A DNA stretch of 16,030 nucleotides from an uncultured Clostridia bacterium (GCA_938045615.1 CALIBC010000014.1:1-16030); one strand, 5' to 3'; numbered from the stretch's first letter, positions 1 to 7,877 are shown. Made by a program: numbers and translations. The notes: a model not told the origin generated them from the sequence alone.

Positions 1-48
1 TGCATCCAGTTGTAGTATTTTTTGTTTAATACTTTCAATATTAGCCAC
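1..48 (-). CDS. N-terminal start of an unidentified protein, cut by the window edge
   Basis: Sixteen codons are visible before the window ends, reading MANIESIKQKILQLDA from a GTG start at 46-48. An AAGGGG Shine-Dalgarno sequence lies 8 nt upstream, which supports the start. The gene follows the stop of the preceding frame by 26 nt on the same strand. The opening resembles N-termini I recall from nuclease-like or NTPase proteins in clostridial defence regions, but 16 residues cannot establish a family and I assign no function. Confidence 0.5.
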   Translation of the reverse strand, partial: MANIESIKQKILQLDA

Positions 49-74
49 TGTCTATACCCCTTATTGTTTTAATA

Positions 75-464
75 TTACAACATCTTAAAATGCTTCAACG
101 CATCTAAAATAGCTTCTTCCTTTTCAGTTGGATACTGAAAAACTTTCTGATTCTCATTTTTAGACATATTATAGTGTTCCCTAAAATCTAAATCATATTT
201 TCTCTTAACCTGCGCAATATAAAGTGTCGATACCTTAAACCCAAACTTTTCCAAAACATAATTTTGAATCTCTTTATAGATTGCTTTACTCTCAGCACTT
301 GTTAAGTCCATATCATCCATAGGAAGTTCTACACTTATATGATTCTTTGAGTCTAGTTTGGAAAGCAACACTACCCCCTCCACATGGCACGATACCTTCT
401 GATTGATGTCTGGTTTTGTGCCCGTTTGCGGAAACATATCCTGCCAAAACGGAAACATGTCCAC
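75..464 (-). CDS. Orphan fragment resembling the C-terminal tail attached to RumA-type proteins
   Basis: This 129-codon frame starts at GTG. It contains HVEGVVLLSKLDSKNHISVE, followed by a helical-looking stretch including SAESKAIYKEIQNYVLEKFG and LYIAQVKRKYDL. The DMFPxT...HVExVxLLSK pattern matches the last conserved segment of 23S rRNA m5U methyltransferases (RumA/RlmD). The downstream part matches an extra tail often found after that segment in Lachnospiraceae proteins. The SAM-binding and catalytic parts are absent, so methyltransferase activity is not expected. The start region carries an imperfect in-frame duplication of GAYATGTTTCCG with a 21-nt period (429-440 and 450-461). The same frame runs upstream through a TGA at 483-485 into more coding-like sequence, so this is probably the 3' end of a broken gene. 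The family assignment is from memory and moderate. Confidence 0.5.
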   Translation of the reverse strand: MDMFPFWQDMFPQTGTKPDINQKVSCHVEGVVLLSKLDSKNHISVELPMDDMDLTSAESKAIYKEIQNYVLEKFGFKVSTLYIAQVKRKYDLDFREHYNMSKNENQKVFQYPTEKEEAILDALKHFKML

Positions 465-485
465 ACCGACCAGAACGGTAATTCA

Positions 486-745
486 CACCTGCAAACAAAT
501 GCAATCTGTGGCAAAATTGACATCCATATCAAGGTATTGGCCATCGAAGTCTACGGGAACAAGTCGGTATAAGGCCTTTTCTACCTATACAATGCAAGGC
601 AAGTTTACACTGTTGCCACCTGCCACTGTCTCGACCGTTGAGACAGTGAAGGCCGCTCAACTTCTACACAATCCATCCGTTCAAACCACGGATTTGCCAT
701 ACACTCGCAGGGAGTTGAGTTGCCGAATTTCACCGTCTCGACCTG
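486..745 (-). pseudogene. Decayed coding remnant in two frames, between RhuM and the RumA-tail fragment
   Basis: No intact gene lies between 465 and 756, but two segments read like protein. One frame (605-745) contains MANPWFERMDCVEVERP and ends at TAA 605-607. A second frame (486-584) reads VEKALYRLVPVDFDGQYLDM and on to a TGA at 483-485, after which it continues into the RumA-tail fragment. The simplest reading is one ancestral gene broken by a frameshift around 584-607 and a nonsense codon at 483-485. I do not recognise the protein. The alternative is that these are chance open frames; a similarity search would decide. Confidence 0.3.
624..648. repeat. Perfect 9-bp dyad with a related direct repeat nearby
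   Basis: CACTGTCTC (624-632) and GAGACAGTG (640-648) form a perfect inverted repeat around a 7-nt loop. The left arm plus the next four bases, CACTGTCTCGACC (624-636), recurs with one mismatch as CACCGTCTCGACC at 731-743, just before the end of the RhuM gene. Neither strand has a T-run after the stem, so this is not a standard intrinsic terminator. It could be a protein-binding or recombination site, or a factor-assisted 3' end for the RhuM transcript. Confidence 0.6.
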
Positions 746-756
746 AAATATTGTTC

Positions 757-1800
757 TTATTTCTTTGCGCTTTCTTCCAACTCCAGCATGTACCTATCAA
801 AGTCGGACATGAACAATCTGTCCTGGATAACGCGATACTTTTCAAATTCTGTCTCAGCATGAAGCTTTGCAATTTCTGCGGACACCTTACCCGCATCCTG
901 TAAAATACCGTAATCAAACATTTCGATGAAGCTGTTGAGTCTCTTTTCCCAGTCCTGCATCGTAAGAGGAATATGCCGCAATGTCATGTTTTCCGCGAAA
1001 TCCAGGTATGCAGTAACCATACGGTTCAGCTGCTTCATCTCATCCTGGCTCAGATAATTCTTCGCAACCGTAACATCGCTCTTCTTGATCTTTCCATCAG
1101 GCGCATCTGCCCAAGTAGTTAATCCCATATGCTCCTTTGTATGATCGGCTCTTTCCACGATCAACTCAGCCGCCGTATGTCCATGAACTGCGTAATGCAT
1201 TTTGTTCTGGACGGTTGCGTAGAATCTTCTTGTCGTTGCAGAATTTTTGTCATAGTCAATGGCTGTCGCATACAGGTCAGTGATCTTCTGATAGAATTTT
1301 CTTTCGCTGGCACGGATCTCTCGAATGCGCTCTAATTGCTCATCGAAATACTTCTCTGTCAGATACGTTCCTCGCTTCAGCCGTTCATCATCCATCACCC
1401 AGCCTTTGATGGTGTAGTCCTTGGCAATCTGGTTTACCCATTTGCGAAACTGTACTGCACGCTCGGAATTGACCTTGAAGCCTACGGCAATGATCATTTG
1501 AAGGTTATAGTGCTTGGTATCGCGTGTGACCTGACGAGAACCTTCGGTTTGAACTATCCGGAAATTCCGGATAGTTGAATCTTCTTCAAGCTCTGAATCA
1601 GAATAAATATTCTTGATATGCTCATTGATTGTACGAACATCCACATCGTACAAGGTGGCCATCATCTTCTGTGTCAGCCATATATTCTCATCCTCATAGC
1701 GCATCTCTATGCTGTCCTGCTGATCACCAACAGAGGCAACATAGGTCAGGTACTCTGCTGCGCTTGAGCGGATGGTTATCTCGTCTTTTTTCTTTGCCAA
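757..1800 (-). CDS. RhuM-family protein (virulence RhuM-like)
   Basis: This 347-aa protein is typical of the RhuM family (Pfam Virulence_RhuM), named after a gene in Salmonella pathogenicity island 3. The family is widespread in bacterial accessory regions and its biochemical role is unsettled. Recognisable parts are an N-terminal DNA-binding-like segment, IWLTQKMMATLYDVDVRTIN (about residues 40-60), then NLQMIIAVGFKVNSERAVQF and FRKWVNQIAKDYTIKGWVMD. The length is close to usual and the end looks natural. The start is TTG at 1798-1800, chosen because a full AAGGAGG lies 8 nt upstream. The sequence is visibly richer in G and C than the operon upstream, which suggests a separate origin. Only 49 nt separate it from the preceding stop and I see no terminator there, so it may be read through from the operon. 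Confidence 0.88.
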   Translation of the reverse strand: MAKKKDEITIRSSAAEYLTYVASVGDQQDSIEMRYEDENIWLTQKMMATLYDVDVRTINEHIKNIYSDSELEEDSTIRNFRIVQTEGSRQVTRDTKHYNLQMIIAVGFKVNSERAVQFRKWVNQIAKDYTIKGWVMDDERLKRGTYLTEKYFDEQLERIREIRASERKFYQKITDLYATAIDYDKNSATTRRFYATVQNKMHYAVHGHTAAELIVERADHTKEHMGLTTWADAPDGKIKKSDVTVAKNYLSQDEMKQLNRMVTAYLDFAENMTLRHIPLTMQDWEKRLNSFIEMFDYGILQDAGKVSAEIAKLHAETEFEKYRVIQDRLFMSDFDRYMLELEESAKK

Positions 1801-1808
1801 ATGAAGTG

Positions 1809-1815
1809 CCTCCTT
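1809..1815 (-). promoter_or_regulatory. Strong Shine-Dalgarno site that fixes the TTG start of the RhuM gene
   Basis: AAGGAGG on the minus strand, 8 nt before TTG 1798-1800. No ATG or GTG in that frame is better placed, so this site is the main argument for the rare start codon. Confidence 0.75.
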
Positions 1816-1849
1816 ACCTTGTCATGATATCAGCAATAAAAGAAGCAAT

Positions 1850-2179
1850 TTATCGCTCTAATAACTCTGTCTTATTTTCTTTAGCTAAAATTAATTTTGC
1901 CTTCTCTATTACTACTGAAGGAACACGCTTACTTTCTATTATAATCCGAAGCGCATCTTGTTCCTGTCCCGCCTCAAATATATGCCTTGCTCTTGGTATT
2001 CTAAAATTTTGATTATCTGATTTTGAGCCAGGATTCAGCGTAAGAATCTTTTGAGCCAATTCATCCTTTGAGATAGAGAAATCTTTGAAATCATAATAAA
2101 AATTCACAAATACAGTTTTCCCAACTGCAGCTAAAGTTTTATTTAAATCTTCATACTTCGAATCCTTCAAATTCATCAC
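1850..2179 (-). CDS. Unknown 109-aa protein, last gene of the MORC/Z1 operon
   Basis: I do not recognise this protein. It is soluble-looking, with no signal peptide or membrane segment. It has an aromatic patch VFVNFYYDFKDFS (about residues 23-35), then a charged, probably helical C-terminal half with RIPRARHIFEAGQEQDALRI and VPSVVIEKAKLILAKEN. It starts with adjacent GTG and ATG codons (2177-2179 and 2174-2176) and either could be used; the ribosome site is weak. Only 7 nt separate it from the stop of the DUF2075 helicase gene, so it is very probably translated from the same transcript and linked to that system. A small accessory, specificity or inhibitor role is possible but unsupported by any motif. 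Confidence 0.7.
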   Translation of the reverse strand: MMNLKDSKYEDLNKTLAAVGKTVFVNFYYDFKDFSISKDELAQKILTLNPGSKSDNQNFRIPRARHIFEAGQEQDALRIIIESKRVPSVVIEKAKLILAKENKTELLER

Positions 2180-2186
2180 CTACTTT

Positions 2187-4142
2187 TCAAATTTCTTTTA
2201 TTCCAACATGCTTCAAATACTGATATGTTCCTTCGTAATACTCCGTCAATCTTGATGGGTCTTCCTTGTCTCCCTCAGGAATATAAATAATTAATCCTTG
2301 TCTTGCACGTGTCATCAGAACACGATATGCATTTTTTAAGTAGTGTTGCCTTTGTTCCTGGTTAACATGGTTCCACTTGGTTCCTCTAAATTTGAAATAG
2401 TCAAATCCATTTGACGTATATCTTAAGTCTGCGTCCCATGCCAGAACAGCATAATCAATCTCTAATCCCTGAACTTTAAATTCCGATGCGGCAACCTCTA
2501 GGTAATAAGACGAATCGACGTTGTCTTTTTCATTCAAAAACCATCCAACATGATTAATTTCCGATGGTACCCATATACCTTCTGCTCTTAATCTTTTTCC
2601 TTCGGAGCTCGCTAATAACCCATATCGTTCCGTTCCACGAGCTTTTTTCTTTACCCAGTTCTTAGCGACATCAAATTTTCGCGTTATAAGAACAGGATAT
2701 GATTTTTTTAATTCTTCATATGTCTCTTTGGCTAATTCTATTTCTTCGTCCAAAAGACACTTTACAAAAAGGGCCAGTTTTTCACTTCTAAAAGATCTTA
2801 AAGAAACTCCTAAATGCAAGTCCGAAATACAATGATACTCTCGATTATGAAGTATAGTAGAAACGTCTGAATTACCAACATACTCTGAATCAGTAATCTT
2901 GTCTGAGAGATAAATTTCCCAATCCAGGTATTTTGCAGACAATGTACTAAACCAATCTTGAATTCCTGCTTCACCGTTGTATATTTCTTGTCCTCCACCA
3001 ACAAGACATATAATGACGGCCCAATCCTCATGACGATCCATAATACTTATCAGAAATTCCGGTTCCGATTGATTAAATTCCGGAATTCCTTTTTTTCGTT
3101 TCATGAAATCTGTTAGTGATTCTTTATTCCACGCACGTTGGGCCTCATCAAATATTGCAACTTTTTCTACCGGAGCATAGGATGTTGTCAATGCTTCATC
3201 CCTAAATTTGTGGATAATTTGGATAAAAGCTTTCGTTTCTCTAAGTGCATTAGACTTAGTTATTTTTTCTCTTTTTGCTCGATCAATGGCCAGAGCATTT
3301 TGCAGAACATCAACAAGAGGCCCATTTCCGGAAAGAAAGACAGCGTGCTCATCTTCATCGAAATGATGTCTTTCATTTGCAATATTCAAACCCGCAAGTG
3401 TTTTGCCTGCACCTGGAACTCCTGTAACAAAGCAAATGGCTTTCCTATTATTCTTTTTGCAATCCTCTATAATATTAGAAATAGCCTTTGTGGTTATCGT
3501 CAGATTTTTCGCACCAGCATCATTTCTGGATATATCATCTACACCATGATTCCGGTAGAGTGACTGAGCTGCTTCGATGATAGTAGGAGTCGGTGCGTAC
3601 CTGGAATCTATCCAAGTACGTCCAGCTAACGTCTTATCTCGAACTTGCAAAAGAATATTGTGGATATTGTCTCCTATATTATTTTCGTTGCATAAAATTG
3701 CATTGTATATCCCATCGGAGCAACAATTGTACTCATTTTTCTGCAATGATGCTTTGGTGGAAACACATATCGGAACAATATATCTCCGCTTACTTTCTTC
3801 GTGAAAATACTTCAAATCCAACGCATAATCCATCACCTGATCTATCGTAGTTTTTTTGTATTCGTTATCTCCCACCTTGAACTCAAAAAGAAAAATGATT
3901 CCCTCGATAATACATACTGTATCAACTCTATGTCCCATTCTAGGTATTGTATACTCAAAAATAACATCTCCACGGAATTCCTCTAGCTGACGTTTTAGTA
4001 TTTGAATTTCAGCTTTCCAAGCGAGCTTCTGAAGGTCTGAAGTTTCAAATTCATCATGTATTAATAACTGACCAAGGACATTTTCTTCATCAGCAACAAT
4101 AAAATTATTTATTGAATCGATATAATACTCTCTTCGGCTCAT
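2187..4142 (-). CDS. DUF2075 SF1 DNA/RNA helicase with N-terminal PD-(D/E)XK nuclease domain
   Basis: This 651-aa protein combines a nuclease-like N-terminus with a DUF2075 superfamily-1 helicase. The N-terminal domain shows RVDTV (D74), FLFEFK (E87, K89) and Q102 of QVMDYALDL, the order expected for a PD-(D/E)XK fold. The helicase part has Walker A GVPGAGKT (241-248), Walker B IFDEAQ (330-335), a motif III-like GGGQE (382-386), a motif V-like stretch around 549-570 (ASEFKVQGLEIDYAVLAWD) and motif VI-like NAYRVLMTRARQGLIIYIP (604-622). It probably translocates on DNA and may cut it. The ATG overlaps the methyltransferase stop in an ATGA arrangement, with AAGGAGG just upstream, so the two are translationally coupled. 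That supports a role in the same restriction-like system. Domain calls are from visible motifs; cleavage is inferred. Confidence 0.88.
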   Translation of the reverse strand: MSRREYYIDSINNFIVADEENVLGQLLIHDEFETSDLQKLAWKAEIQILKRQLEEFRGDVIFEYTIPRMGHRVDTVCIIEGIIFLFEFKVGDNEYKKTTIDQVMDYALDLKYFHEESKRRYIVPICVSTKASLQKNEYNCCSDGIYNAILCNENNIGDNIHNILLQVRDKTLAGRTWIDSRYAPTPTIIEAAQSLYRNHGVDDISRNDAGAKNLTITTKAISNIIEDCKKNNRKAICFVTGVPGAGKTLAGLNIANERHHFDEDEHAVFLSGNGPLVDVLQNALAIDRAKREKITKSNALRETKAFIQIIHKFRDEALTTSYAPVEKVAIFDEAQRAWNKESLTDFMKRKKGIPEFNQSEPEFLISIMDRHEDWAVIICLVGGGQEIYNGEAGIQDWFSTLSAKYLDWEIYLSDKITDSEYVGNSDVSTILHNREYHCISDLHLGVSLRSFRSEKLALFVKCLLDEEIELAKETYEELKKSYPVLITRKFDVAKNWVKKKARGTERYGLLASSEGKRLRAEGIWVPSEINHVGWFLNEKDNVDSSYYLEVAASEFKVQGLEIDYAVLAWDADLRYTSNGFDYFKFRGTKWNHVNQEQRQHYLKNAYRVLMTRARQGLIIYIPEGDKEDPSRLTEYYEGTYQYLKHVGIKEI

Positions 4143-5764
4143 GAGTCCTCCTTAGCCTTGGCATCCAATGCTTTACTTAACTGAATCGCCAACTTTTTAG
4201 CTATGGCTTTTGCCATTATTGGTGGAACCGCATTCCCAACTTGCTGGTATTGTTTATCTTTTGTTCCGCAAAAAACAAAGCTATCAGGAAAAGTCTGTAA
4301 ACGTGCCGCTTCTCTAATACTAATAGCTCTATTTTTTGTAGGATGAACCCACATAGACTTGCGAACATTAACCACTGTGCCAGAAGGTTCATTGTATTTC
4401 AAGCGTAAATAAATCGTATTCTGAGTTCTCGAAATATCTGTATAGGTATTAGCCTTAAGCTCATCGGATAATGAATGGAAATTCTGTCCCTGCTCCAAAG
4501 CCATAAAACGTTCCATTGCAACATCTGTTGTTTTTGTTATGATGTGATTATGTAAGATGTTTGTATCACGAAGGGATTGTGCCAAATCACTTAATCCTGT
4601 TTTCTTACATAACTTAATGCCATACTTATCATCAGAAACATTAAATACAGGTTCAACATCTTCCAGGTCTTTTATAGCATCCTCAACAGTTCTAAATGGC
4701 CCCTTCTTGAATTTTCCTTCCGGCAATTTAACTTTATCGGTAATGCTTTTTCGAATTCCCATGACAACGAAACGCATCCTCTTTTGTGGTGCGCCAAATT
4801 GTGTTGCCGACAATACATCTGCCGATATCACATAACTGTCTTTTTCACTATCATCGCAAAGTTTAGCCTTTAAGTAGTCAAATACAGCATATGATCGTAT
4901 ATTTGCAATCAGCCCCTTCTTATCATTATAACTGTCTACGATAAGGTCATTATCGAAGATCTCCTCCGCTTTACTTATCATCCTCTGATACATAATTGCA
5001 GGTTCAATCAAAGTCCTTATCTCCGATTCTTCTATATTTCCTTCATAGTAAGCAAACATCGCTCGAAACGCTTCATAACCCGCACTGAGAATAGTATCTA
5101 CTTTTTCAAGGCACGCATGCTTCTCAGCAATTTTAATGATTCTGCCTTTATGCTTCTCCAACACCCCTTTGAATTTATTTTTATTTTGTGAAGCTTTATA
5201 AATAACATTCAACTCCAGGTAATCGATATCATCCCATTTATATTCTTTTACGATTTCTTTAGACTTAACAACTTCTATCGCGCCATCGAATACAAACTTT
5301 TCTTCAAGTAAAACCAGTTCTGTATTAGAAGTCTCTATTTTTCCTCCATCAACCAGCTCCTGATCATCCTTGCACAGATAAAACCTATGCACATCAGAAC
5401 GAAGCATGCTTACATTTTCCATAACAAAAGCTTTGGGCTTAAGCTCTAAAATGGCTCTTATATATTGCTTGACCAAGGAATTATTTTGACTAATTGCATG
5501 ATTCTTTTGCCTATTCGCATTAGAAAAACCCTGGCAGGGTGGTCCTCCAATTACAACATCAATCTCTCCATATTTTTTTCTAATCTTGGAATAATCCGCA
5601 TCTCTAACATCGCCAAACACATCCACTCCTGGATGATTTTTTTTGTACGTCTCTTGCATCGCAGGATTGAATTCATAAGCAACCTTTATATCATATTTTT
5701 TCGTTTGCATAAATCCGAGGCTCAATCCACCCGCCCCGGCAAATAAATCTATCGTATTAAACAT
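4139..5764 (-). CDS. dcm: DNA (cytosine-5) methyltransferase with large internal insertion
   Basis: This 541-aa Dcm-type enzyme transfers a methyl group from SAM to C5 of cytosine in a specific DNA site. All main motifs are visible: I DLFAGAGGLSLGF (6-18), IV GGPPCQGFSN with catalytic C77, VI ENV (116-118), VIII QFGAPQKRMRFVVMG (322-336), IX REAARLQTFP (484-493) and X QVGNAVPP (508-515). The likely target-recognition region lies between VIII and IX (about 340-470). Roughly 200 residues separate motifs VI and VIII, far more than in classical enzymes such as M.HhaI; the extra part is charged and helical-looking. A GGAGGG site precedes the ATG. In its operon it most likely protects host DNA from the neighbouring helicase-nuclease machinery. 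The recognition sequence cannot be read from the protein. The symbol names the family and does not imply E. coli specificity. Confidence 0.95.
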   Translation of the reverse strand: MFNTIDLFAGAGGLSLGFMQTKKYDIKVAYEFNPAMQETYKKNHPGVDVFGDVRDADYSKIRKKYGEIDVVIGGPPCQGFSNANRQKNHAISQNNSLVKQYIRAILELKPKAFVMENVSMLRSDVHRFYLCKDDQELVDGGKIETSNTELVLLEEKFVFDGAIEVVKSKEIVKEYKWDDIDYLELNVIYKASQNKNKFKGVLEKHKGRIIKIAEKHACLEKVDTILSAGYEAFRAMFAYYEGNIEESEIRTLIEPAIMYQRMISKAEEIFDNDLIVDSYNDKKGLIANIRSYAVFDYLKAKLCDDSEKDSYVISADVLSATQFGAPQKRMRFVVMGIRKSITDKVKLPEGKFKKGPFRTVEDAIKDLEDVEPVFNVSDDKYGIKLCKKTGLSDLAQSLRDTNILHNHIITKTTDVAMERFMALEQGQNFHSLSDELKANTYTDISRTQNTIYLRLKYNEPSGTVVNVRKSMWVHPTKNRAISIREAARLQTFPDSFVFCGTKDKQYQQVGNAVPPIMAKAIAKKLAIQLSKALDAKAKEDS

Positions 5765-5775
5765 ATTCCCTCCAT

Positions 5776-6105
5776 CTATGCTTCAATATTAAAGCCTTCT
5801 GCGGAGGCCTTTTTCAGTAATGCAAGTAATCTTTTGCATTGGTATGTATTCGGAATTTTAGAAGGCATTTGACATGCTATCGTCAAAGCGGAGACATCTG
5901 TCGGTGTAACCATGTGATTTCTTACAACAAATTCCGATAATCTCTTCCACATATCAAATGGATAATTCACCACCGTCGTCTGTACTTGTATCTCGTTTAC
6001 AACCTTCTGTTCCTTCTTCGCAGATTTCTGCGCCACCTTTTGCTCGTCAATTGTAATTAAACAGCTTTCAATTCTGGCCGGTATATCTAGACTAATTTTT
6101 TTCAC
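5776..6105 (-). CDS. Unknown 109-aa protein between AIPR and the methyltransferase
   Basis: No named domain is recognised. The first half is charged and low in complexity (KVAQKSAKKEQKVVNE, about residues 23-38). The second half looks folded: YPFDMWKRLSEFVV, then VTPTDVSALTIACQMPSKIP and RLLALLKKASAEGFNIEA. The C-terminal half resembles segments I recall at the end of some AIPR-family proteins, so it may be a detached AIPR tail or a dedicated AIPR partner; that link is a weak inference. The start is GTG at 6103-6105 with a poor ribosome site, 6 nt after the AIPR stop, which points to coupled translation. It sits 11 nt before the methyltransferase gene and clearly belongs to the operon. Confidence 0.75.
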   Translation of the reverse strand: MKKISLDIPARIESCLITIDEQKVAQKSAKKEQKVVNEIQVQTTVVNYPFDMWKRLSEFVVRNHMVTPTDVSALTIACQMPSKIPNTYQCKRLLALLKKASAEGFNIEA

Positions 6106-6111
6106 TTCATC

Positions 6112-7857
6112 TCAGCAATCGTTTCTCTTACACCACTGTGTAACATTCGCTACCTTTCTTGATGGGTCTGTTATTTTTAAAAGCACCAATTCTGCAAGCG
6201 CAATTAATATTTCTCCCACCTGCTCTGGCACACTTTGTCTATTCCAAATCAACATCAAATCAAGATCCTGGCCCGGATATTGGTTGTGTAACAACCTTCT
6301 AAACTGGGCAAGCGTATAATAAATAATATTGGCTCGGTATCCGCCTTCATACCACGGCTGTTTTGTAATATTCTTTTCTAAGTACTGAAACATCAGAATC
6401 AATGCTGCTGTTGTTTGAAAATATCGTTCGTTAAACTGCTCATCATTTAAGTTCCATTGCTCATCTATATATTCAGCAAATGCATTAAAGTTGGTTTGCG
6501 CGCCTTTACTTACAACCTGTGGAAATCCTCTCCACGTATTCTGAACTTTAGCCAAATCAGTCTTTTTAATCACTTTATTTTTCGGATTTTGCAATTCAAA
6601 CTGTCGTTTTTTAGCTGGAGTCAAACGCATCTGTTCTTGCAAATACTGTCCTCTCGCTCTTTCATAAAACCACTTTGTTTCATATTGAGCTCCATCGGAA
6701 GCCGGTGCAAACATATGCCTGGATATCTGTTCCATGCGTCTATGAAATGGATGTGATGCAAAAAAGTCTGCGTCGCTAACTTTATTTTGACTATTTGAGG
6801 ATCTAGATATGTTTCTGATTAATTCATCTGACTCCTCAGGTGTTGTTTCATCTATCGAAGTCAGTTTCATTTGCACAAAAATCGAAGACAAATCCGCTTT
6901 GTCTTTATATCGAGCATTCGAAATAGATGCCGTTGTCTGGCCTCCGTTAATGATCTGAAAATCTCTAACAAATGTAATAAATCTCCCATGATCACTATCT
7001 TCAATTTGTACATCCATTGCTGTTGCAGAAATCCCATTATTAAACGCAAAGAACATTTCCGGATTATTGAGAATTGTTCCTCTTATTTTCTTGTTAACCG
7101 CCACTTTTGTTGACAAAAATGAACGAACATTTCCTTCCAACAATTTACTACCAAATTTATCATATATGTCAGCAAGTACTGTCCCCGGAATAACCCCTAA
7201 ATAGCTACTATATTGTTCTGTTGACGCTGAACTCGCTTCTATACAAGGTATTCCTTCACCACAGTATTCTTTGAAATCGATTTCGATAATTTGACGCCCT
7301 TGTTCTGAGCAACACACCCTGAACAATCGATCTATATCCCAGATCTGACCCTCAACAGGGATTCCATTGTAGTCCTCAATTTCAATATTTTTTATTGTTG
7401 CACTCATATCTGCGTCTGTGAATATAATCAATCTATATTTACGAACATTTTTTTTGTTATATCGCAAAAGATCAACTAAATCTGCACAAGGCGTACTCAT
7501 TTCTATTTCTTGATACAAGTCAGTTGTTAATGCTGCATCAAGGAATTTCAGCAATAATCCGAAATTTTTGTTTGCTGAAGTTCCAGTTAATCGACGTTCT
7601 AAATCGTTTCCATCAAAGTCCGCAATGATAAGATTCATCGTATTATCAAATTCATCAAATGCATACCCGTCTACCCTATAGTTATAGCGCCCATTTTTTC
7701 CAGTATAGAAGGACGGTGCAAAATCAGCCAGGACTTCAGCATCAATAAGATATTGAGCCATATTATCTGCAAAAGATGCACATGACCCCTCTCCTGTTAC
7801 TGCAGCTGCAGTCTTTATACTTTCTATAAAATCTTTTTTGAATTCAATAGTATTCAT
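6112..7857 (-). CDS. AIPR-family protein (abortive infection phage resistance)
   Basis: This 581-aa protein belongs to the AIPR family (Pfam PF10592), named after abortive-infection phage-resistance proteins and common beside restriction systems. The diagnostic core is present: FAFNNGISATAM (about 270-281), FQIINGGQTTASISNA (300-315) and NISRSSNSQNKVSDADFF (349-366). The N-terminal domain contains RVDGYAFDE (61-69) and LIIADFDGND (76-85), the usual family arrangement. It is reminiscent of a nuclease fold, but I do not see a canonical ExK. AGGAGG lies 8 nt before the ATG. The gene follows DUF4420 by 20 nt and precedes the 109-aa gene by 6 nt. Its molecular activity is not firmly known; a nuclease or effector role within the MORC/Z1 system is likely but inferred. 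Confidence 0.9.
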   Translation of the reverse strand: MNTIEFKKDFIESIKTAAAVTGEGSCASFADNMAQYLIDAEVLADFAPSFYTGKNGRYNYRVDGYAFDEFDNTMNLIIADFDGNDLERRLTGTSANKNFGLLLKFLDAALTTDLYQEIEMSTPCADLVDLLRYNKKNVRKYRLIIFTDADMSATIKNIEIEDYNGIPVEGQIWDIDRLFRVCCSEQGRQIIEIDFKEYCGEGIPCIEASSASTEQYSSYLGVIPGTVLADIYDKFGSKLLEGNVRSFLSTKVAVNKKIRGTILNNPEMFFAFNNGISATAMDVQIEDSDHGRFITFVRDFQIINGGQTTASISNARYKDKADLSSIFVQMKLTSIDETTPEESDELIRNISRSSNSQNKVSDADFFASHPFHRRMEQISRHMFAPASDGAQYETKWFYERARGQYLQEQMRLTPAKKRQFELQNPKNKVIKKTDLAKVQNTWRGFPQVVSKGAQTNFNAFAEYIDEQWNLNDEQFNERYFQTTAALILMFQYLEKNITKQPWYEGGYRANIIYYTLAQFRRLLHNQYPGQDLDLMLIWNRQSVPEQVGEILIALAELVLLKITDPSRKVANVTQWCKRNDC

Positions 7858-7877
7858 ATTGCCGTCCTCCTATAGCT

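Noticed and set aside
624..648. Intrinsic terminator for the RhuM gene
   Set aside because: The stem is good but neither strand has a following T-run, so it is listed as a dyad only.
403..903. Open frames on the plus strand, the longest here being 166 codons
   Set aside because: They lie opposite the RhuM 3' end and the RumA-tail remnant, have no family-like motifs, and are explained as antisense shadows.
1801..1849. Promoter or terminator between the last operon gene and RhuM
   Set aside because: Only AGCAAT-type short direct repeats and the Shine-Dalgarno are visible; no acceptable -35/-10 pair or hairpin with T-run.
3138..3563. Plus-strand frame of 141 codons opposite the DUF2075 gene
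   Set aside because: It is antisense to the helicase Walker A and B region, rich in Cys and Phe from reversed codons, and has no ribosome site.
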